Origin: Pasteurella multocida subsp. multocida OH4807
GTDB taxonomy: Bacteria > Pseudomonadota > Gammaproteobacteria > Enterobacterales > Pasteurellaceae
Assembly (NCBI GenBank): GCA_000973525.1
Contig: CP004391.1
Location: 1,512,001-1,576,000, forward strand
DNA: 64,000 nt
Direction of reading: 5' to 3'
Shown here in pieces: positions 58,359 through 64,000 of this stretch. The notes below the pieces were generated by a model. That model saw nothing but the letters and a program-made list of their open reading frames with translations, was not told where the DNA came from and did no database searches. Positions within the stretch are counted from its first letter, which is position 1, and the number at the start of each line of letters is the position of its first letter. The position numbers and the translations under genes were made by a program.

Positions 58359-60926
58359 ATGAATATCGAAAAATTTACGACAAAATTCCAACAAGCCATT
58401 GCTGAAGCCCAGTCTTTAGCCATTGGCAAAGACAACCAATTTATCGAACCGGTGCATCTATTAAGTGCATTATTAAATCAGCAAGACGGTTCAATCGCAC
58501 CAATTTTAACGGCAAGTGGTGCGAACTTATCTGTATTACGTAATGAATTGCAAGTTGCATTGAACAATTTGCCACAAGTGTCTGGCAACGGTGGCAATGT
58601 GCAAGTGTCAAACAACTTAGTCAATGCATTAAATCTGTGTGACAAATTGGCACAGCAACGCAATGATAAATTTATTTCATCTGAATTATTCTTATTAGCC
58701 GCATTTGAAGACAAAACTCTCGGCGAGATTTTTAAAAAGAGCGGTGTAAAAAAAGAAAATTTACAACAGGCGATCGATAAAGTACGTGGCGGGCAAAATG
58801 TGAATGATCAAAATGCGGAAGAAAATCGCCAAGCATTAGATAAATATACCATTGATTTAACCGCTCGTGCAGAAAGCGGCAAGCTTGACCCAGTGATTGG
58901 GCGTGATGAAGAAATTCGTCGTGCGATTCAAGTGTTGCAACGTCGTACCAAAAATAACCCTGTGCTAATTGGTGAACCGGGTGTAGGGAAAACGGCGATT
59001 GTCGAAGGTCTTGCACAACGTATTGTCAATGGTGAAGTGCCGGAAGGCTTGAAAAACAAACGTGTACTTTCTTTAGATATGGGGGCTTTAATTGCCGGTG
59101 CGAAATATCGTGGTGAATTTGAAGAACGTTTAAAAGCGGTTTTAAATGAACTGGCGAAAGAAGAAGGTCGTGTGATTTTATTCATCGACGAAATTCACAC
59201 AATGGTTGGTGCAGGTAAAACTGATGGTGCAATGGATGCGGGTAACTTGCTCAAACCAAGTTTAGCGCGAGGGGAATTGCATTGTGTGGGTGCGACAACC
59301 TTAGATGAATATCGTCAATATATTGAAAAAGATGCCGCACTTGAGCGCCGTTTCCAAAAAGTGTTCGTTGGTGAGCCAACAGTGGAAGATACCATTGCGA
59401 TTTTACGTGGTTTGAAAGAGCGTTATGAGATTCACCACCACGTACAAATTACTGACCCAGCAATTGTGGCAGCCGCAACACTTTCGCACCGTTATGTTTC
59501 CGATCGTCAATTGCCAGACAAAGCCATTGACTTGATCGACGAAGCGGCATCAAGCATTCGTATGGAAATTGACTCAAAACCGCAACCGTTGGATCGTTTA
59601 GAGCGCCGTATTATCCAATTAAAATTGGAACAACAAGCGTTACAAAAAGAAGGTGACGAAGCAAGCCGTAAACGTTTAGAGATGCTTGAACAAGAGTTGA
59701 GCGAAAAAGAGCGTGAATATGCCGAACTAGAAGAGGTTTGGAAAGCAGAAAAAGCCGCACTTTCTGGTACGCAACATATTAAAGCGGAATTAGACAATGC
59801 GAAAACCCAAATGGAACAAGCACGTCGTGCGAGTGATTTCGCGAAAATGTCAGAATTACAATATGGTGTCATTCCTGCGTTAGAAAAACAATTAGCCCAA
59901 GCTGAATCCGCAGAAGGCAAAGAAATGACGTTACTCCGCCATCGTGTTACCGATGAAGAAATCGCAGAAGTACTTTCTCGTGCAACAGGGATTCCTGTGG
60001 CGAAAATGATGGAAGGTGAGAAAGAAAAACTCTTGCGTATGGAAGACGAATTGCACAAACGTGTGATTGGTCAGCACGAAGCAATTGAAGCGGTGGCGAA
60101 TGCGATTCGTCGTAGTCGTGCGGGCTTATCCGATCCAAACCGCCCAATTGGTTCCTTCTTATTCTTAGGGCCAACTGGCGTGGGTAAAACCGAATTGTGT
60201 AAAACGTTGGCAAACTTCTTGTTTGACGATGAAAACGCAATGGTGCGTATTGATATGTCAGAGTTTATGGAAAAACATAGCGTATCTCGATTAGTGGGGG
60301 CACCTCCAGGCTACGTTGGTTATGAGGAAGGCGGTTACTTAACTGAAGCTGTACGCCGTCGCCCATATTCTGTCATCTTGCTTGATGAAGTGGAAAAAGC
60401 GCACCAAGATGTGTTCAACATTTTATTACAAGTGTTAGATGACGGGCGTTTAACCGATGGTCAAGGACGCACTGTGGACTTCCGCAATACCGTGGTCATT
60501 ATGACATCGAACTTGGGTTCACATTTAATCCAAGAAAATAAAGATGCGGATTACGACAGTATGAAAGCCTTGGTAATGTCAGTGGTGGGACAACATTTCC
60601 GTCCAGAATTTATCAACCGTATTGATGAAACCGTTGTGTTCCATCCATTAGGTAAAGAAAACATTCGTGCGATTGCGACAATTCAGTTACAACGCTTAAT
60701 CAAACGAATGGAAAGCCACGGCTATCAATTACACTTTACTGATGCGTGTTTAGACTTTATTGGTGAAGTGGGTTATGACCCAATTTACGGTGCAAGACCA
60801 TTGAAACGTGCAATTCAACAAGAAATTGAAAACCCATTAGCACAACAAATTCTGTCAGGTAAATTGTTACCAAATCAATTAGTGACAATTGATTATGTCG
60901 ATGGAAAAGTGGTAGCGAACCAATAA
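58359..60926 (+). CDS. clpB: Disaggregase chaperone ClpB
   Basis: A hexameric AAA+ chaperone (855 residues) that, with DnaK, rescues aggregated proteins after heat. The Clp N-domain covers about 1-145. The first AAA+ domain has Walker [14 protein letters not shown] and Walker [16 protein letters not shown]. The coiled-coil middle domain is at about 400-525. The second AAA+ domain has [14 protein letters not shown] and [16 protein letters not shown] is the ribosome site. Full length with its own terminator. Confidence 0.98.
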   Translation: MNIEKFTTKFQQAIAEAQSLAIGKDNQFIEPVHLLSALLNQQDGSIAPILTASGANLSVLRNELQVALNNLPQVSGNGGNVQVSNNLVNALNLCDKLAQQRNDKFISSELFLLAAFEDKTLGEIFKKSGVKKENLQQAIDKVRGGQNVNDQNAEENRQALDKYTIDLTARAESGKLDPVIGRDEEIRRAIQVLQRRTKNNPVLIGEPGVGKTAIVEGLAQRIVNGEVPEGLKNKRVLSLDMGALIAGAKYRGEFEERLKAVLNELAKEEGRVILFIDEIHTMVGAGKTDGAMDAGNLLKPSLARGELHCVGATTLDEYRQYIEKDAALERRFQKVFVGEPTVEDTIAILRGLKERYEIHHHVQITDPAIVAAATLSHRYVSDRQLPDKAIDLIDEAASSIRMEIDSKPQPLDRLERRIIQLKLEQQALQKEGDEASRKRLEMLEQELSEKEREYAELEEVWKAEKAALSGTQHIKAELDNAKTQMEQARRASDFAKMSELQYGVIPALEKQLAQAESAEGKEMTLLRHRVTDEEIAEVLSRATGIPVAKMMEGEKEKLLRMEDELHKRVIGQHEAIEAVANAIRRSRAGLSDPNRPIGSFLFLGPTGVGKTELCKTLANFLFDDENAMVRIDMSEFMEKHSVSRLVGAPPGYVGYEEGGYLTEAVRRRPYSVILLDEVEKAHQDVFNILLQVLDDGRLTDGQGRTVDFRNTVVIMTSNLGSHLIQENKDADYDSMKALVMSVVGQHFRPEFINRIDETVVFHPLGKENIRAIATIQLQRLIKRMESHGYQLHFTDACLDFIGEVGYDPIYGARPLKRAIQQEIENPLAQQILSGKLLPNQLVTIDYVDGKVVANQ

Positions 60927-60944
60927 GTTATTCACTGAATACTT

Positions 60945-60976
60945 AAGCCCAATGCCGATGCGTTGGGCTTTTTTAT
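60945..60976 (+). terminator. Terminator of clpB
   Basis: AAGCCCAA / TTGGGCTT with inner GC pairs and a T6 tail, 18 bp after the stop. Confidence 0.9.
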
Positions 60977-60993
60977 GCAGTGCCGGTCATTTT

Positions 60994-61023
60994 TTGCAAA
61001 ATTTTTGTAATAACTTGTATAAT
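60994..61023 (+). promoter_or_regulatory. Promoter of the thioredoxin-CcdA pair
   Basis: TTGCAA (60994-60999), an 18-base spacer and a perfect TATAAT (61018-61023), 60 bp before the first gene. Confidence 0.58.
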
Positions 61024-61082
61024 CTTTCGTCTAAATCGGTAAATCACACCAATTAATTTTTAATATTCTTTAGGAGAATCTT

Positions 61083-61457
61083 ATGAAAAAACTTTTTGCC
61101 TTCCTTGCAACCTTATTTGTTTCAGTGCAAGTTTTTGCGGTCGATTTCAAACCGTTTGAACAAGCAGCATTTGATGCAGCAGTGCAAACCAATAAACCCG
61201 TTTTAATCGATGTTTATGCAGATTGGTGCCCGACTTGCAAACGCCAAGTAAGAGTGCTCGAGCCGATGTTAAAAGAAGAACAGTTTAAAGATTACACAGT
61301 ATTTAAAGTGGACTATGATGAACACAAAGACGCCTTAAAAAACTTCAAAGTCACACGTCAAAGCACGTTAATTTTATTTAACGAAGGCAAAGAAGTTCGC
61401 CGTAGCATTGCGGAAACCAGCGAAGAAGGTTTACGTCGTTTCGTCACATTACCATAA
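61083..61457 (+). CDS. Periplasmic thioredoxin-like protein
   Basis: A 124-residue exported protein: signal peptide 1-19 (cleaved after VFA), then a thioredoxin fold with the active site Cys49-Pro-Thr-Cys52 in YADWCPTCKRQ. It is followed 21 bp later by a CcdA-like membrane protein, together matching the C-terminal and central domains of DsbD as separate proteins. Likely role: passing electrons to periplasmic thiols (inference). Haemophilus carries the same gene pair. Confidence 0.88.
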   Translation: MKKLFAFLATLFVSVQVFAVDFKPFEQAAFDAAVQTNKPVLIDVYADWCPTCKRQVRVLEPMLKEEQFKDYTVFKVDYDEHKDALKNFKVTRQSTLILFNEGKEVRRSIAETSEEGLRRFVTLP

Positions 61458-61478
61458 GGATACAAACAGGAACATAAT

Positions 61479-62207
61479 ATGGACATTAGTATCACTGTTT
61501 TAGGGCTAAGTTTATTGGCGGGATTGCTCACTACCCTTTCCCCTTGTGTCTTGCCGATCTTGCCTATCGTCGCTTCTTCGGCAATGGCAAAACGCAAGAT
61601 TGGCTTATTTACATTCGCTTTGGGCATGGCCATATCTTTTACTTTGGTTGGAACGGTCATTGCTTCAATTGGCTTGGTGTTAGGGTTAAGTAGTGAATAT
61701 TTACGTTATGCCGCGGCAATCTTAATGTTGTTTGTCGCGTTCTGGTTGCTGAGTTCACGCTTACAAGCCATTTTTAGTCGCTATACATCCGCTCTAACAG
61801 GGAAAGGCGAAGCCTGGTTAAGTGGCTTTAATCCTGAATCTGCCACAGGGCAATTTTTCGTAGGTTTATTGCTTGGCATTGTTTGGGCGCCTTGTATCGG
61901 GCCAACATTGGGAGCAGCCATTGCCCTTGCCAGCCAAGGTGAAGCCTTAGCTAGCGTTGCATTGGTGATGGTAATTTTCAGCTTAGGCGCAGTCATTCCA
62001 CTTATTGCGATTGGATTATTGTCTCGCCAGTTCTTCCGTGAAAAACGTGAGAAATTAGCTGATACAGGGCAAAAAGGGCGTAAAGTCATGGGCTGGAGTT
62101 TATTAATTGTTGGCTTATTAGTCTTAACGGGTTTCGATAAACAAATTGAAATTTGGTTAGTGCAATTAAGCCCAGAATGGCTGACCGATTTAACCACTCG
62201 TTTCTAA
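61479..62207 (+). CDS. CcdA-family thiol:disulfide electron carrier
   Basis: A six-helix inner-membrane protein (242 residues) that carries reducing power from cytosolic thioredoxin to the periplasm. The two redox Cys are in TTLSPCVLPILPIV (helix 1) and VWAPCIGPTLGAA (helix 4), as in CcdA and the DsbD core. Probably works with the thioredoxin encoded just upstream. Candidate functions are cytochrome c maturation or repair of periplasmic thiols. Confidence 0.88.
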   Translation: MDISITVLGLSLLAGLLTTLSPCVLPILPIVASSAMAKRKIGLFTFALGMAISFTLVGTVIASIGLVLGLSSEYLRYAAAILMLFVAFWLLSSRLQAIFSRYTSALTGKGEAWLSGFNPESATGQFFVGLLLGIVWAPCIGPTLGAAIALASQGEALASVALVMVIFSLGAVIPLIAIGLLSRQFFREKREKLADTGQKGRKVMGWSLLIVGLLVLTGFDKQIEIWLVQLSPEWLTDLTTRF

Positions 62208-62238
62208 CACGACGTCAAGTGCAATCACACTAACGATA

Positions 62239-62265
62239 AAAAAGGCGAACTTCCGTTCGCCTTAA
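62239..62265. terminator. Terminator between the CcdA gene and nanM
   Basis: AAGGCGAAC / GTTCGCCTT with a 4-base loop. The minus-strand side runs into TTTTTT, so it mainly ends the nanM transcript; on the plus strand the T tract is poor. Confidence 0.82.
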
Positions 62266-62288
62266 TCATTACTCTGTTCAAGCACACC

Positions 62289-63431
62289 TTATTCAACAGT
62301 TAATTTCTTACCATCAAAGCTCATAGTTTGAACAGCAGTTAATGGTTTACCTCCATCTGTTTCACCACCGATTAATAACACTTTGTTATTGTAAGAAACA
62401 GCTAAACCATAACCAATATTGGCTGGAAGCTCACCAACCACTTTCCACTTACCTGTTTTACCATCTAAAGCATAAACCGCTTTATGATAAGTTTTTTTCA
62501 AACCGCCAGTACGGTGTGCATCCATAATGCCTTTTTCATAGTTCGCTAATGCGCCTGGGAAGTTTGCCCCACCTGTCACAATGTAGTGACCATTTGTGTA
62601 GCCACCCATACCACCCGCGATACCATCTTGTTTGTCATAACCTTTTGGTGCAGGTAAATCACCGAGTTTTTTCCAGGTCACACCATCTTTACCAATAGTC
62701 CCCACCGCAGTACCTGGTGAACGTAGCCCCGCTTTCACTTCACCATTTACAACTAATAATTTACCATCTTTAATTGCAACAGCCGCGCCTGCACGACCAG
62801 CGTATGGGAAATAACCTTCATTACGCCATACATTATTAGCTGGCTCATAACTTAAAATTTCTGGTGAGAAGAAGAAATCTTGTGCGCGTAAATTGAAGTA
62901 TGGATCAAAGATCGCTTTTTCTTTTTCTTTATCACCACCCGCAGCTTTTACATCTTGGAATAAGCCATTCCAAATTTCATGGTTTACCCCACCAACGAAA
63001 TAAATTTTGTCACCATTAGCCGCTACACTGGCACCAACAGAGGTAGAACGTGGTGAACGAGTTGGTAATTTCACCCAAGTATTGTCTGCTGGATTATATT
63101 CATAAGCATCATTGATGATTTGGTTTTTCGCCACATCAGTATCTTGGAAACCACCAAAAACATAAAGTTTACCATTGACACCTGCAGCAACAGGTTGGTT
63201 ACGTTTACCGCCTGGAAACTCTGCAATTTCTTTCCACTCTTTTGGATCTTTAAGGTTTAATGCATAGAATTTGGTTGTTCCTGTGCCACCTAAACCCACA
63301 TAAACAGTATCACCTACTAATGCGCCAGCACCCGCTTTGATTCCTTCTGGTAGATCTGGATATTGTCCTGCTTGAGCGGCGAAAGCGGTTGCGGCTAAAG
63401 CTGCAAATAAAGCTGTTTTTGTAAATTTCAT
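62289..63431 (-). CDS. nanM: N-acetylneuraminate epimerase NanM
   Basis: A periplasmic kelch-type beta-propeller that turns alpha-sialic acid, as released by sialidase, into the beta anomer favoured for uptake. 380 residues: signal peptide cleaved near [11 protein letters not shown], then kelch repeats with paired Gly and spaced Tyr/Trp ([50 protein letters not shown]). It follows the SiaT permease on the same strand, as expected for a sialic-acid operon. Confidence 0.94.
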   Translation of the reverse strand: MKFTKTALFAALAATAFAAQAGQYPDLPEGIKAGAGALVGDTVYVGLGGTGTTKFYALNLKDPKEWKEIAEFPGGKRNQPVAAGVNGKLYVFGGFQDTDVAKNQIINDAYEYNPADNTWVKLPTRSPRSTSVGASVAANGDKIYFVGGVNHEIWNGLFQDVKAAGGDKEKEKAIFDPYFNLRAQDFFFSPEILSYEPANNVWRNEGYFPYAGRAGAAVAIKDGKLLVVNGEVKAGLRSPGTAVGTIGKDGVTWKKLGDLPAPKGYDKQDGIAGGMGGYTNGHYIVTGGANFPGALANYEKGIMDAHRTGGLKKTYHKAVYALDGKTGKWKVVGELPANIGYGLAVSYNNKVLLIGGETDGGKPLTAVQTMSFDGKKLTVE

Positions 63432-63513
63432 TTTATTACCTCAATTAGTTAGGTTAGTAAGAATGAACACCGATTCAGATACAACATTGAATGGCAAGTT
63501 TTCAGTTTTAGTT

Positions 63514-63539
63514 AAAGCCAGCCAAACTCAGCTGGCTTA
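63514..63539. other. Hairpin between siaT and nanM
   Basis: AAGCCAGC / GCTGGCTT with an 8-base loop in the 130-bp gap, without a strong T tract. It may reduce read-through from the transporter genes into nanM or shape mRNA decay. Confidence 0.5.
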
Positions 63540-63561
63540 AATTCCCCATTTCTTCATGCCA

Positions 63562-64000
63562 CTAAGGCATTAAAAGATTTGGTATAAAGGTGATAATTTG
63601 TGGGAAAATCGTAATCAATACGAGTGTCACAAAAATCGGCACTAAGAATGGTAGTACACCTTTTGCGACTGTACTCACTGGCATATTACCCACTCGTGCC
63701 ACAACGAATAATGCCATTCCCATTGGCGGTGTTAAAATACCAATCATCATGTTTAATGTCGTCATCACACCAAAGAAGATCAGGTCAATACCAAAATGTA
63801 CTGCGATTGGAATTAACATTGGTAACACAAGGAATTGTAATGCTAGTGCGTCAATGAACATACCAAGGAATAGCAACAATAAGTTGATCATCACCAACAC
63901 TGTTGTCGGGGAGTCAGCTACTGCAACAAACACTTCTGCAATTTTCATCGCAACTTGTTCACGTGCAATCATGTCACCAAAGAAGGTAACGGTCATCACC
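63562..64000 (-). CDS. siaT: Sialic-acid TRAP transporter large permease, C-terminal part (runs off window)
   Basis: The last 145 or so codons of a DctM-type TRAP permease: [39 protein letters not shown] and [18 protein letters not shown] are typical. Specificity for sialic acid is inferred from nanM next to it; in this family the small and large membrane subunits are fused (SiaQM/SiaT). The true start is outside the window, so the apparent Met near 63999 is internal. Confidence 0.88.
   Translation of the reverse strand, partial: VMTVTFFGDMIAREQVAMKIAEVFVAVADSPTTVLVMINLLLLFLGMFIDALALQFLVLPMLIPIAVHFGIDLIFFGVMTTLNMMIGILTPPMGMALFVVARVGNMPVSTVAKGVLPFLVPIFVTLVLITIFPQIITFIPNLLMP

Overview
The window is a compact, AT-leaning gamma-proteobacterial chromosome segment that fits Pasteurellaceae, most likely Pasteurella (P. 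multocida or a close relative). The evidence is gene content and order (comABCDE divergent from ponA; rpsU-dnaG-rpoD; ubiE-ubiJ-ubiB-tatABC-hemB; nanM next to the sialic-acid TRAP permease) and 22 perfect copies, counted by eye, of the Hin-type DNA uptake sequence AAGTGCGGT/ACCGCACTT. Species is inference, not shown.

Layout. 1-2630 (minus): competence/type IV pilus operon comA-comB-comC-comD-comE, with comE frameshifted and running off the edge. 2765-5335: ponA. 5397-6897 (minus): secreted Asp-box sialidase with a frameshift in a T8 tract. 7192-11455: rlmJ, gor, and the minus-strand group tsaD, small membrane protein, tdk. 11671-15692: rpsU-dnaG-rpoD. 15825-17320: tRNA-Ile2(CAU) followed by the scar of an integrated element (3'-truncated P4-type integrase, fragment of a phage/plasmid primase). 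17321-22790: yajQ, serB, ytjB, rpsT, murJ, ribF. 22817-30036: ileS, lspA, ispH, a ComEA-like protein with a competence promoter site, rdgB, a YbjQ-like protein, hemW. 30182-32103: rpiA and serA. 32247-37667: mltG-tmk-holB-tatD family, DUF1523, paeA-like exporter. tmk carries a one-base frameshift although the gene is essential. 37817-47779: LTA-synthase-family enzyme, nhaA, ubiE-(DUF4328)-ubiJ-ubiB-tatA-tatB-tatC, hemB. 48119-49231: decayed surface lipoprotein. 49289-54390: cysK, cysZ, zipA, plsY, folB, EamA transporter. 54478-58082 (minus): dapF-DUF484-xerC-yigB, interrupted by a roughly 420-bp nested inverted-repeat block. 58359-63999: clpB, a periplasmic thioredoxin plus CcdA pair, nanM and the C-terminal end of the SiaT permease.

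How it fits together. Most genes are housekeeping: replication (dnaG, holB, tmk), transcription (rpoD), translation (ileS, rpsU, rpsT, tsaD, rlmJ), envelope (ponA, murJ, mltG, lspA, plsY, zipA), quinone and haem synthesis (ubiE/J/B, hemB, hemW), protein export (tatABC) and redox (gor, thioredoxin/CcdA). Two themes stand out. Natural competence is seen in comA-E, the ComEA-like DNA-binding protein with a near-consensus CRP-S site, and the uptake sequences. Host sialic-acid use is seen in the sialidase with a CRP-like site, the epimerase NanM and the TRAP transporter.

The accessory signal is modest. It consists of the tRNA-adjacent integrase/primase scar, the nested inverted-repeat block in the dapF-xerC operon, the lipoprotein pseudogene with about five frameshifts, and single-base homopolymer discrepancies in comE, the sialidase gene and tmk. 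The last, in an essential gene, warns that some frameshifts may be sequencing errors. I saw no CRISPR array, intact prophage, toxin-antitoxin pair or clearly undescribed multi-gene system.
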